Assembly (NCBI GenBank): GCA_027019405.1
Contig: JALUWO010000386.1
Location: 85,894 to 149,893 of the forward strand
Reading direction: 5' to 3'
From: Candidatus Altimarinota bacterium
GTDB taxonomy: Bacteria > Patescibacteriota > Gracilibacteria > BD1-5 > UBA6164
DNA: 64,000 nt
Position numbers and translations under genes: made by a program. Below the pieces are notes generated by a model, which had not been told where the DNA came from, did not search any database, and saw only the letters and a list, made by a program, of their open reading frames with translations. Shown one piece after another: positions 9,401-21,476 of the stretch (positions are counted from its first letter, which is position 1; each line of letters opens with the position of its first letter).

Positions 9401-9434
9401 AAGGAAGATATATAAAATATATCGTTAATACCTT
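9401..9434 (+). promoter_or_regulatory. rplA leader hairpin, candidate L1 autoregulatory site
   Basis: AAGG pairs with CCTT around an inner GATATA / TATATC stem, leaving unpaired GAA and GTTAATA stretches on either side. L1 is known to repress its own mRNA by binding a two-helix structure with internal loops. The geometry fits loosely; I infer the function from position. Confidence 0.4.
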
Positions 9435-9456
9435 TATTATTTAAAAAAATTATATT

Positions 9457-10155
9457 ATGGCTAAACATGGTAAAAAATATAATAAAGCTTTAGAACTTGT
9501 TAATCAAGAAATAGCTTATACTCCAGCTGAAGCTGTTGAATTATTAGAAAAAACTAATACTGTTAAATTTGACCCTACAGTTGAAATTCATTTTAATCTT
9601 AACCTTGATCCTAAATATCAAGATCAAATGATTAGAACTACTTTATCTCTACCAAATGGTACAGGTAAAACTCCTAAAATTTGTGCTATTACTGATGGTG
9701 ATACTAAAGCAGCTAAAGCTGCTGGTGCAACTATTGCTGGTGGTGAGGAATTAATTGATGATATTGCTCAAGGTAATGTTGCTCTAGATTTTGATGTAGT
9801 AGTTGCTACTCCTTCAATGATGAGACATTTAGGTAAAATTGCTAGAGTATTAGGACCAAAAGGTTTAATGCCAAATCCTAAAGCTGGTACAGTTACTCCA
9901 GATTTAGAAACTGCAATTAAAGAAATTGCTGCTGGTAAAATTGAAATTAGAACTGATAAACATGGTAATGTTCACTCTATTTTTGGTAAATTATCTTTTG
10001 GTAAAGATAAATTAGTTCAAAACTTAGAATACTTCTTAAATGCAATTAATGAAGTAAAACCTAGCTGAGCAAAAGGAAAATATATAAATTCTGTTAATAT
10101 TTGTAATGCTATGGGACCAGCAATTAGAATTGATACTAATACTGAAGAAAAATAA
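9457..10155 (+). CDS. rplA: Ribosomal protein uL1
   Basis: 232 residues, normal L1 length. Starts MAKHGKKYNKALELV; conserved TPSMMRHLGKIARVLGPKGL near residue 113-132 and MPNPKAGTVT follow. L1 forms the mobile stalk near the E site. In most bacteria it follows rplK; here it stands alone with its own promoter, leader and two terminators. Only one glycine, close to the C-terminus, is UGA (10066); all others are GGN, a clear contrast with leuS next door. Confidence 0.97.
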
Positions 10156-10156
10156 T

Positions 10157-10190
10157 AAAAAAACTACTTTTAAAAGTAGTTTTTTTATTT
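10157..10190 (+). terminator. rplA terminator 1
   Basis: AAACTACTTTT / AAAAGTAGTTT palindrome followed by a T-run. Confidence 0.9.
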
Positions 10191-10222
10191 AAGAAAAACT
10201 AGAATTTTACTAGTTTTTTATT
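10191..10222 (+). terminator. rplA terminator 2 (tandem)
   Basis: AAAACTAG / CTAGTTTT with 7-base loop and T-run, directly behind the first hairpin. Confidence 0.65.
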
Positions 10223-10258
10223 ATAATTTAGCAAATTATAAAATTTAATTGATAAAAA

Positions 10259-13465
<3,207 letters not shown>

Positions 13466-13467
13466 AA

Positions 13468-13505
13468 TAAAAAAGTTAGAATTTATACAAATTCTAACTT
13501 TTTTA
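13468..13505. terminator. leuS terminator
   Basis: AAAAAGTTAGAATTT / AAATTCTAACTTTTT inverted repeat; A-run on one side and T-run on the other, so it can also serve the convergent small minus-strand gene. Confidence 0.88.
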
Positions 13506-13507
13506 TT

Positions 13508-13696
13508 TTAAATATTATTTCTAACTTCTCTTAAATCCAACATTTTAGTTCACCATTTTCTATCCTCCAATATTTCAAATGTATATACTTTAGTTCATAA
13601 AATTATTGTTTCATATCAAAGAATTTTATAACTAGAGCTTTTTTTCTTTTGTTCTATTTGTTTGATTTTCATAAACTGAGAAAATTCTTTATCCAT
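13508..13696 (-). CDS. Hypothetical 62-residue protein
   Basis: Small soluble protein, Lys/Glu-rich N-terminus (MDKEFSQFMKIKQIEQKKKS) followed by a beta-rich stretch YKILGYETIILGTKVYTFEI and ending LREVRNNI. No family recognised. It is convergent with leuS, sharing its terminator. Glycines are UGA-coded, as in native genes. The 100 bp between it and the Rrf2 regulator hold nothing I can identify. Confidence 0.6.
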
Positions 13697-13797
13697 AATT
13701 TTTTTAATAAATTATTAAAAATAAAAACAATTTATTCTATTATTTTTTTAAGAAAAAGATACTAATCATTTAATATCTATGTCAATTATTTTAATAA

Positions 13798-14196
13798 TTA
13801 ATTTTTTATTATTTTATCTAAAGTTTGAAGTTTCAAAATACCATTAAATGATTTTTGTAAATTTCAAAATAAATCAGTAGTACTACAATTTTTACTATTT
13901 TCACAAATTAATCATTTTGTACAATCACTTACTCAAAGTTCTTCTCAAACACTATTTAATATATCATAAACTGAAATATCTTTTAAATCCATTCATAAAT
14001 TAACTCATCACTCTCTACCCTTTGTTGTTATTAAAATTCATGATTTATCTAACTCAGCAATTATTCTTCTAAGAAGAGATTCTGAAATATTTAAGTCTGC
14101 AGAAATATCCTGAATTTTTTGTAATTTAGGATATTTTTCAGCTATATAAATTACAGCTTTTAAAGCATAAGATCATTTTTTTGAAAGTTTTATCAT
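13798..14196 (-). CDS. Rrf2/IscR-family Fe-S-sensing transcription regulator
   Basis: 132 residues, typical for Rrf2 proteins. It starts MIKLSKKGSYALKAVIYIAE, followed by a winged HTH with IQDISADLNISESLLRRIIA and ITTKGREGGVNL, as in IscR. Near residue 95 it has DCTKGLICENSKNC, with cysteines spaced exactly C-x5-C-x5-C as in the IscR [2Fe-2S] site. Inferred role: senses Fe-S status and represses the neighbouring SUF genes and/or the small gene at 14291, which shares the AT-rich divergent region. Direct targets are not provable from sequence. Confidence 0.88.
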
Positions 14197-14203
14197 AAAA
14201 TAC

Positions 14204-14236
14204 TTGACATATATATATATATATATAAGTGATAAT
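14204..14236 (+). promoter_or_regulatory. Promoter/operator region with (AT)n spacer
   Basis: TTGACA at 14204-14209 followed by a run of about nine AT dinucleotides and GATAAT at 14231-14236. The spacing to GATAAT is 21 bp, so the true -10 may be TATAAG at 14224. It lies between the IscR-like gene (minus) and the small gene at 14291 (plus) and is a likely operator. Confidence 0.45.
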
Positions 14237-14290
14237 ATATATTTACTACCTTACCAAAAAGGTAAATTCTAGGTAGAAAAAGGAGAAACT

Positions 14291-14503
14291 ATGGATAAGT
14301 TCATAGAAATAATGATAGGAATACTTATGGTAATAGGACTAATTGTAGTTGTTGGAGTAATTATTGGATATCCAACAATGCTTCTGTGGAACTGGCTAAT
14401 GCCTGAAATATTTGGTCTTACCAAAATAACATTTCTACAAGCAGTTGGTCTGTACATCCTAAGTGGTATACTGATTAAATCAGGTAAATTATCATCAAAA
14501 TAA
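14291..14503 (+). CDS. Small membrane protein, possibly acquired (70 aa)
   Basis: 70 residues: N-terminal helix IEIMIGILMVIGLIVVVGVI, then LLWNWLMPEIFGLTKITFLQ and a second helix ending in ILIKSGKLSSK. Small two-helix proteins with an LWNWLMP..FGL motif occur in many bacteria (recalled from general knowledge); function unknown. Odd features: all eight glycines are GGN and none is UGA, the start is preceded by a good Shine-Dalgarno AAAAAGGAG, and the terminator has a GC stem. Its neighbours have none of these. This suggests recent transfer from a standard-code donor, or selection for high expression. Confidence 0.75.
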   Translation: MDKFIEIMIGILMVIGLIVVVGVIIGYPTMLLWNWLMPEIFGLTKITFLQAVGLYILSGILIKSGKLSSK

Positions 14504-14509
14504 ACTCTT

Positions 14510-14538
14510 GCCCAGAGTATAAATGGGCTTTTCTTTTT
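14510..14538 (+). terminator. GC-stem terminator after the 70-aa gene
   Basis: GCCCA / TGGGC stem followed by TTTTCTTTTT. Unlike the long AT-rich terminators elsewhere. Confidence 0.75.
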
Positions 14539-14548
14539 GCTTGAATTT

Positions 14549-15517
14549 TTAATCCAGAATCCCATTAATCATAAATTTAATAGCTTCTTCCTCACTAAAT
14601 CCTTTAATCATAAGATTTTCTATAGATTTTTGTTCAAGTGTTCACACTGCAGCTTCATGAGTAAGTCTAGAACTAGGATTATTTACTTCAAGTGCTGGAA
14701 TTGTAGTAATCTTGCATTGTCACATTGAAACCTCACTACATTCAATATGTCATTGAGTATCATCTCAATCTCAAGTTAAGTTTGATTTAAAAATATTTGT
14801 TCCACCTTCAAAAGTAACAGATTTACTCATAATTACTCAAGAAGAATTTTTTCATTTTAAGAAAAACTGAATATCAAGATCTGAAATATCCCCATCTAAA
14901 ACTTTATTTTTTGTAATAAAATCAGCCTTTGCATTTTCTCCCTCTAAATAAACCCTTCATTTTGTAATTCAATGTCACAAGTGTCCCATTGTAGATTCAT
15001 AGTGATTCTTAAAATAAGCATTTTTTCCTACATGAGCTGTAAAAGTATTATAAACAGTCATATAAGACTCATCACTATTGAAATTAAACTCATAGATTTC
15101 TAAAGAACTTCATTCATCTAAATAATAAGTTTTTCAATCTCAATGAGTTACATCTTTATCAAGTCCAAAACAATAAGCAAAAATTTTAACTTTTGAATTT
15201 TTCCCTATATGCCATTCTGGAGCCACTGCTTGTTTTGTTCAAGAACTATCTAAACTAAAACAAAAATACCAAGGATCTTCCATAATATAATTATCAGGAA
15301 CTCTAATAATTGATTTCATAGAATTATTTTCTATTTTTGATTCCATTGTAATTTCAGAAGTATCAACTTCTTTTGAAATATTATCATGATTAACATTATT
15401 GTTTATGAAAACAATATTTGGTTTTGCTGTTTTTTTCATTAAAATTTTTGAAAGTGGCAAATTTAAAACTTTTGCTACTCTTTTTAAATCATTTAATGGT
15501 GTTTTTACATCTGACAT
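14549..15517 (-). CDS. SufB/SufD-family Fe-S scaffold protein
   Basis: 322 residues, shorter than SufB (about 480) or SufD (about 420), lacking most of the N-terminal region. The beta-helix core includes VYNTFTAHVGKNAYFKNHYE, and the C-terminus HIECSEVSMGQ...IPALEVNNPSSRLTHEAAVG keeps the Cys (HIEC) and the invariant THEA His found in SufB/SufD. The last region KGFSEEEAIKFMINGILD is the family C-terminal helix. With SufC it would form the ATP-driven scaffold. Only one B/D paralogue is present beside sufC, and no sufS, sufU or sufE is seen. Resembles minimal two-gene SUF-like systems. The start is the first ATG after the 27-bp gap from sufC. Confidence 0.88.
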
Positions 15518-15544
15518 ACTATTTTTTTTAAATTATATTTTTAA

Positions 15545-16252
15545 TTAAGATTTACAATTATCTCATTCACAACCTTCACAACTTCAAAAATATTTTTTTA
15601 ATAATTGTTTATTTTCTCCTGATAAATCAATTTTTCAAGAACAAAGTAAAATTCAAGAAGAAGCAAGTTCTAAAATATCCTTACTATGAGAAACAATTAT
15701 AAATGTTTTTCAATTTTCTTTATATTCTAATATTAATTTAATAAGTACATCTCTAGAAGTAGCATCAAGAGATGCTTCAATTTCATCAAGTAAATATAAA
15801 TCTTTATCCATTAAAAAATTTGTAATAATTTCAACCTTTTTTCTTTCTCAACCAGATAAATGACTATCAAAAAATCTAGTTTTATATGTTTCATAATCAA
15901 GTCCAAAATCTTCAAACAATTTACTTACTTTTTCTAAAGTAAATTTATCTTTTAAAATTCATTTTATATAAGTTTCAACAGCTATTCCAGTATATTCAGG
16001 AATTTCTTGCATTATATATGAAATTCATAAATTTGCTCTAGAAGATATATCCAATTTTAATAATTCTTCTGTTTTAAATAAAATTTCTCAACTAACTTTA
16101 TTTAAACCAATTATTGACTTTAAAAGACTTGTTTTTCAACTTCAATTATGCCCTAAAATATTAAATATTTCTCAAGAATTAACATCAAAAGAAATATCTT
16201 GCAAAATTTTTTTATCTCAAATTTCTAAATTTAACTTTTTTACTTTTAACAT
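15545..16252 (-). CDS. sufC: SufC ABC-type ATPase
   Basis: 235 residues. Walker A NILGHNGSGKTSLLK near residues 33-47, Q-loop in YIMQEIPEYTG (the SufC signature MQ.P.E..G), ABC signature HLSGGERKKVEI near 140, Walker B LYLLDEIEASLD, and H-loop IIVSHS. SufC powers Fe-S cluster assembly on SufB/SufD. Odd: the C-terminus adds a cysteine cluster, GSCEGCEGDNCKS, not part of classical SufC and possibly metal-binding. It is the first gene of a two-gene minus operon with the B/D protein 27 bp downstream. Confidence 0.93.
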
Positions 16253-16565
16253 ATTTTTATATTTATTTAATTTTTAATATTTCTCATTAAAACATTACTA
16301 TTTTAGTAATATTTTAAAAAAAGCAAATAAAAATTCTATATTTTAATATACTCATTTTATATACTTTTCTTTAAAATAGAGCTTGTAAAAAAAATGTTAA
16401 AAAACAAGAACTATTCCCTTTATAAAGCAAAACTTATTTTTTAAAAATTGTCTAGTCTTTTAGTTAAAGAGATTTTGACAATAAGTCAAAAATCCTTAAA
16501 TATATATATAAGAAATGTTTAAAAATAAACATTTTCTAACAATAATTAACATTTTTTTAACAATA
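16253..16565. other. 313-bp non-coding spacer
   Basis: Divergent region between sufC (minus) and rsmH (plus). It holds a TTGACA at 16475 within GATTTTGAC / GTCAAAAATC dyad symmetry (16471-16494), and another dyad AAATGTTT / AAACATTT around 16513-16534. I see no ORF of note and no recognisable structural RNA. Confidence 0.5.
16475..16502 (+). promoter_or_regulatory. rsmH promoter candidate
   Basis: TTGACA, 16-bp spacer, TAAATA. The -35 lies inside a short inverted repeat (TTTTGAC / GTCAAAA), which could be an operator. Confidence 0.45.
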
Positions 16566-17543
16566 ATGGACAATTTATCTGAAAATATTTGAAAAAAACA
16601 TATATCTGTCTTATTAAATGAATTAGTAGACAGTATAGAAATATTTAAAGGTAGACAAAATATTGTTGTTGACTGTACTCTTTGAATGGCTGGACATTTT
16701 ATAGAAGTAGCAAAAAAATTAAATACTTGAGATATAATTATCTGATTTGATGCTGATATAAAAAATCTATGACTTGCTAAACAAAGAATAACTGATAGTT
16801 TAAAAAATATTAATTTTATAGAAAAAAAACAACAAGAAAAAAAAGATAAAATAAATATTTGTTTAATAAATGACAATTTCTGAAACATAAAAGAACAACT
16901 TGAAAATAGATGAATACAAAAAATAACCTGAATTTATTATGATTTATGATTATCTAGCCTTCATCTAGATGAAGCTGATAGAGGATTTAGTTTTATGAAA
17001 GAAGGACCTCTTGATATGAGATTAAATAAATCAAAATGACAAAAAGCTAGTGAAATAATTAATTCATATACAGCTTCTAAACTTAGAGAAATATTTTTAA
17101 AATATTGAGAAAGTTCTCAAGCCAATAAAATATCACATAAAATAATAGAACTAAGGAAAAAGAAAAAATTTGAAACAACAAGTGATTTAGCTGAAATCAT
17201 TCCTGGTCCTCCAAAAGAAAAAGCAAAAATTTTTCAAGCTCTAAGAATAGAAGTAAATAAAGAGCTTGAAATGCTAGAAAAAAGTTTAAAAGAAGCAATA
17301 GAGCTGCTAGAAAAAGACTGAAAAATATTTGTAATAAGTTTTCATTCTCTAGAAGATAGAATAACAAAGCAAATATTTAAAAAAGAAACTAGAGATTGTA
17401 TATGTAATGATTTAATATGCAGTTGTCATCATAAAAAAACATTAAAATTATTAAATAAAAAACCTATTCTTCCAAGTGAAAATGAGATAAAAGAAAATCC
17501 TAGAAGCAGAAGTGCAAAAGCAAGAGCTGCACAAAAAATATAA
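16566..17543 (+). CDS. rsmH: 16S rRNA m4C1402 methyltransferase RsmH
   Basis: 325 residues. [13 protein letters not shown] at the start, SAM-binding VVDCTLGMAGHF near residue 38-49, [11 protein letters not shown], the family motif [20 protein letters not shown] near 122-141, PLDMRL, and [13 protein letters not shown] plus [17 protein letters not shown] near the end. RsmH methylates C1402 in the decoding site. It is located before an ftsL-like gene, preserving the rsmH-ftsL start of the dcw cluster although the rest of that cluster is missing here. Confidence 0.96.
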
Positions 17544-17562
17544 ACTTAAAAAAATATAAAAT

Positions 17563-17928
17563 ATGAATCCAAGAGTAATAATAAATAATTATGATAAAGA
17601 ATTTGTATCTAAAAGAAAACAAAATAAAGATAACTTTTTATTAAATATAAAAAGTACTTATTCTATATTATTAACTGTTGTTGTTGCTCTGCTTTTATAT
17701 TATGTATGGATATTGAATGTAAATGCAACAAAAGGATACAATATAAGACAGCTTGAAATAGAAAAAAGAAATTTATTAATGGAAAAAGAATTACTTGATG
17801 TAAAAATTGCTGAACTAGAAAGTTTAGATAATATACAAAACAAAGAAGATACTAAATGAATGGAAAAAGCAGAAAATAATGATTTCCTTGTAGTAAAAAA
17901 CAATGTAGCTTATACATATGCTGATTAA
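17563..17928 (+). CDS. FtsL/DivIC-like division protein
   Basis: 121 residues: basic cytoplasmic N-terminus, one membrane helix at about 34-52 (YSILLTVVVALLLYYVWIL), then a coiled-coil YNIRQLEIEKRNLLMEKELL, and a short tail. This architecture and the position right after rsmH match FtsL/DivIC, bitopic proteins that recruit FtsQ/B and activate septal peptidoglycan synthesis. Primary sequence of the family is weakly conserved, so the call rests on topology and context. One UGA near the C-terminus must be read through to reach the TAA. Confidence 0.7.
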
Positions 17929-17946
17929 AATAAAACATCAACTCCA

Positions 17947-17980
17947 AGCTCTCTTCTAATACAAGAGGGCTATTTTTTAA
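17947..17980 (+). terminator. Terminator after rsmH-ftsL
   Basis: AGCTCTCTT / AAGAGGGCT stem (one G-T pair), 7-base loop, then ATTTTTT. Confidence 0.8.
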
Positions 17981-18051
17981 ATTATAATTAATTCTAGACT
18001 TTTTTTTATTATTATATAAAATAATTGAAATTTATTTATATATTTAGTAAA

Positions 18052-18660
18052 ATGCCTGAAAGTTTAAAAAAATTAATAAATTCTATTTCATATCTACCAT
18101 GAATATGAGAAAAATCTGCTACAAAATTAGCTTTTTTTTTACTAAATTCAAATCAAAATTATTTAGATAATTTATGAAATAATTTGATAAATATAAAAAA
18201 TAATATTTGAAAATGTAGTAATTGTAATACTTTAACAGATAAAAATAAAAATCTTTGTAATATATGTTCAAATATCAATAGAAATAAAAATCAAATAATG
18301 ATAGTTGAAGAATATCTTGATATGATTACAATTGAAGAAACTCAAGTATTTAAATGAGTATATCATATATTATGATGAGCAATCTCTCCTATAAATTGAA
18401 TATTTATATGAGATTTAAATTTTGAAAAGTTATTTGAAAAAATACAAAAATCAGAAGAAAAAATAGAATTAATACTTGCAACAAATCCAAATATAGAATG
18501 AGAAGCAACAAGTAGCTATATAATAGAACAAATAGAAAAAAGAAAATTAAAACACAAAACAATTATAACAAAATTATCTAGATGATTATCATCATGATTT
18601 ATTGAATATGCAGATAATATAACCCTTATAAATGCACTAAAAGAAAGAAAAACAATATAA
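18052..18660 (+). CDS. recR: Recombination mediator RecR
   Basis: 202 residues, standard. HhH-type start LINSISYLPGIGEKSATKLA (the family P.G.G.KSA.R), C4 zinc finger GKCSNCNTL...NLCNIC near residues 58-75, and the Toprim domain IMIVEEYLDMITIEET...YHILGGAISPING, then ATNPNIEGEATSSYI. RecR loads RecA through RecF/RecO. A small gene follows after 19 bp. Confidence 0.95.
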
Positions 18661-18679
18661 TATTTCATAATAAAATATA

Positions 18680-18868
18680 ATGTCTGAATTTGCTCCACCT
18701 TGAAGAAAAGTAAAAATGACAAAAGCTCAAGTAAAAAAATATATAAAAGACCTAGAAGAAAAAAGAAAAATAGCTCAAGCTAAATTAGAAAAAGCTCAAA
18801 AATCATGAGAATTTGATAAAGAAAAAAAAGAACTAAAAGAGATAGAAGATTTACTTGAAGATTTATAA
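18680..18868 (+). CDS. Hypothetical 62-residue coiled-coil protein
   Basis: Highly charged: MSEFAPPGRKVKMTKAQ followed by helical KKYIKDLEEKRKIAQAKLEK and an acidic end DLLEDL. Probably one long helix or hairpin. No family recognised. It is 19 bp downstream of recR on the same strand and is likely co-transcribed. Two UGA glycines mark it as native to this code. Confidence 0.6.
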
Positions 18869-18895
18869 TTGACTATAATAAAATATAGCTATACT
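18869..18895 (+). promoter_or_regulatory. Promoter of the 100-aa gene
   Basis: TTGACT, 15-bp spacer, TATACT, directly after the preceding stop codon. Confidence 0.6.
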
Positions 18896-18924
18896 TATAA
18901 AACATCAAAAAAAGGAGTGTAATT

Positions 18925-19227
18925 ATGGCTGAGATTCTACTTGAAACAAAAAGAGTGGTTTATGCTTTTGCTATAAGCAAAGATGGTGAAATAGCTTATT
19001 TTTTCAAGAAAAAAGCAAAAAAACTTGATACAAAATGGTATGAACAATTAAGAAGATGGCTTTCAAATATTGAAAAAGTAGCAAAAAATAAAAATCTTGA
19101 TGAAATTAACCAAAAAGATTTTTGGGATCAATGGAATATACTTGATGGATATGCTATCAATAAAAAAGAACCAAAGATTCATTTTAGAGTTGGAAAAGAT
19201 TCATGGAGAATGCTATATTCTTCATAG
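18925..19227 (+). CDS. Hypothetical 100-residue protein, possibly acquired
   Basis: Soluble, basic and aromatic-rich: FAISKDGEIAYFFKKKAKK, WYEQLRRWLSNIEKVAKN, and the end KIHFRVGKDSWRMLYSS. The size, charge and C-terminal beta-pattern recall small RelE/ParE- or HigB-type toxins, but I do not recognise a specific family and no antitoxin gene lies beside it. It contains no UGA (its three glycines are GGN), uses TGG for five Trp, has a strong Shine-Dalgarno AAAAAAAGGAG, its own promoter and a G/C-containing terminator. Like the gene at 14291, this points to transfer from a standard-code genome. Confidence 0.65.
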   Translation: MAEILLETKRVVYAFAISKDGEIAYFFKKKAKKLDTKWYEQLRRWLSNIEKVAKNKNLDEINQKDFWDQWNILDGYAINKKEPKIHFRVGKDSWRMLYSS

Positions 19228-19240
19228 AAACATCCATTAT

Positions 19241-19272
19241 AAAAGAGGAAGGGAAAAATCCCTTCCTCTTTA
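19241..19272 (+). terminator. Terminator after the 100-aa gene
   Basis: AAGAGGAAGGGA / TCCCTTCCTCTT stem with a 4-base A loop, then T-rich. It also borders the convergent yvcK stop. Confidence 0.85.
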
Positions 19273-20274
19273 CTATTTTATCCATCAATCTATTATATCA
19301 TTTATAACTCATGCCATTTTTACTGGAGAATGTCTTACAAAATCTTTTTCATTAATAAGATCTCTTTGAATAATATTATATTTTTTATCTTTAAAATTAT
19401 CTAAATCTTTATCTTTTATTTTTACTGGTTTTTTATTTTCTTCTTTTTTATACTTAGCAACCATATAATCACTAATATGTCAGTTATTTACAACTACATA
19501 ATCAAGAATTCAAGTTCATAAATATTTTTCAATCTCATTTACAAAATCAACAACTTCAAAATTTGTTGTTTCTCATGATTTTGTCATAATATTACAAAAA
19601 TAAACAATTTTTGCATTATTATGTTTTTTGGCTCTTTTTATTGATTTTGCAACTCATTTAACAAGTAGATTTGGTATTATTGATGTATATAAATCACCAG
19701 GTCAAATAATAATAATGTCACTTGATTCCAATGTTTCTTTTCATCTAGGATTTATCTTAACTTCTGGTTCTAAATAAGCTATTTTTATACATAAATTTGG
19801 ATTATGAACTGGACAATCAATATTTGTTTCCCCTTTTACAATTGTTCAATCTTCCAATTCTACAACCAAATCTGAAGTTTCCAAAGTAACTGGAACAACT
19901 TTTCATCTTACTCTAAAAAGTCTTGAAACCTCATCTAATCATTTTTGAAAATCTCAAGTAATATCATTCATTGCTGTAAGTAAAAGATTTCAAACAGTAT
20001 GACCTGATACAGAACTTTCTTTATCAAATCTATATTCAAATAATTTTCTTAAAAGTAAACTTTCTTCACTTAAAGCTAAAACAGCTCTTCTTATATCTCA
20101 TGGAGGTAAAGTTCAAAATTCATCTCTAAGTAATCAGGTACTTCATCAACTATCACTCATAGATACAATAGCAGCTAAATTTAACTCTCTATTTTTTTTC
20201 AATCAACTCAAAACATTATAAGTTCAAGTTCATCAACCTATCATTGTTATATTTGTCTTATTCTGAATTATCAT
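19273..20274 (-). CDS. yvcK: YvcK/CofD-family protein (gluconeogenesis factor type)
   Basis: 333 residues ending in TAG. N-terminal MIGGGTGTYNVLSGLKK (nucleotide-binding GGGTG), then VSMSDSGGSTG, LPPGDIRRAVLALS and SVSGHTVGNLLL, followed by IIIIGPGDLYTSIIPNLLVK: all diagnostic for the YvcK/CofD fold. In Firmicutes and Actinobacteria YvcK binds UDP-sugars and coordinates cell-wall precursor synthesis. It is the last gene of a run alaS - nucleotidyltransferase - yvcK on the minus strand, starting 4 bp after the sugar nucleotidyltransferase stop, which fits a role in envelope sugar metabolism. Confidence 0.9.
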
Positions 20275-20278
20275 AAAT

Positions 20279-21457
20279 CTATTTTATTATTTCTCAAGGT
20301 AAAGTAGTAGAATTTGTCATCAAAGTTCTAGCAGGATAACACAAAGTATTTATTCATAATTTTGAATTATCTCAAAGAATTATTCACAATTTTCTAAGTC
20401 AAGTATCAATTAATTTTCACTTAACCATAGCCCTCATATTTTTCCCATCATGTCTTAAATTTGCAACTTTAAATCAAGCTCAAAAATTACAATTATTTCA
20501 TATTATACTATCTCATAAATATGTTAAATGTCATATATTTGTATTATCTCAGATATTTGAATTTTTTATTTCAACTGCATTTCATACATGACAATTATTT
20601 CAAAACACTGTATTTCACCTTATATAACAATTTGGTCATATAACACAATTTTCTCAAAAAATTACATTTCATTCAATATAAGTTCCTGTTTTTAAAATAC
20701 TTCATTTTCATAAAACAATATTTCCCTTAATAGTAACTCATTGTTCTACCTCTCAATTTATCTCTGATTTTGTTAATTTTTCTAAAAAATATTTATTTGC
20801 TCATAAAATATCCCAAGGATATCATACATCTATAAATTCTCACTGTAAATTTATAAGTTGAAATTTATTCTTTTTTAAAAATAAATTTATAGCATCAGTT
20901 ATTTCATATTCTCATCTACTAGATAATCATATATTATTAACTAAATCAAAAATCTCACTAGAAAATTTATAAACTCATAGATTTGCAAGATTTCAAATAA
21001 AATTAGTTGGTTTTTCTACAATTTCTGTAGCAAATCATTTTTCATCTTGTTTAAAAATTCAATATTTTTCTGGAGTACTAGTTTCTAAAACTAATGCTCA
21101 ATATCAATCTAAATTTAAAATCTTGTCTATATCTTTTTTCTCAAAAATACTATCTCAATTTATAAGTATGATGTCATCTTTTCTTTCTATTCCTCTTATT
21201 GCTGCAGCTGTTCATTTTTTATCATTTTGAATATGATAAGTTATCTTTGTTCCTAAAAAACTATCTTGAAAATAATTTATTATCTCATCTTTTAAATACT
21301 TAACTACAATAATTATTTCATCAACATGAGAATAAATATTTTCTAAACTATATTCTAAAATAGGCTTTCAAGATATTTTTATCATTGGCTTTGGAACAGT
21401 ATCAGTAAAAGGAACCAATCTTGTCCCTCTCCCTGCAGCTAATATTATTGCTTTCAT
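20279..21457 (-). CDS. Sugar-1-phosphate nucleotidyltransferase with left-handed beta-helix (GlmU-like)
   Basis: 392 residues, TAG stop. N-terminal pyrophosphorylase domain: IILAAGRGTRLVPFTDTVPK with the catalytic signature GxGTRL and KPMIKISGKPILEY; ILINGDSIF supplies the metal-binding Asp. From about residue 235 hexapeptide repeats (GVTIKGNIVLGKGSILKTG, NVIFGENCVIG, NCHVGNAVEIKNSNIGDNT) form a left-handed beta-helix. GlmU makes UDP-GlcNAc; RmlA-like enzymes of this shape exist too. The acetyltransferase active site could not be verified, so GlmU identity is likely but not proven. Directly upstream of yvcK. Confidence 0.85.
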
Positions 21458-21476
21458 ATTTTATATATAAAATAAA

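Noticed and set aside
14210..14228. (AT)9 dinucleotide run as a possible phase-variable element
   Set aside because: In a genome this AT-rich such a run is not surprising and lies outside coding sequence; reported only as part of a promoter region.
18925..19227. Calling the 100-aa protein a RelE/ParE toxin
   Set aside because: Size and charge fit, but no family motif and no adjacent antitoxin are visible.
19097..19369. Second frame of 90 codons overlapping the 100-aa gene and its terminator
   Set aside because: It runs through the terminator hairpin and into yvcK antisense; the frame at 18925 has the Shine-Dalgarno and promoter.
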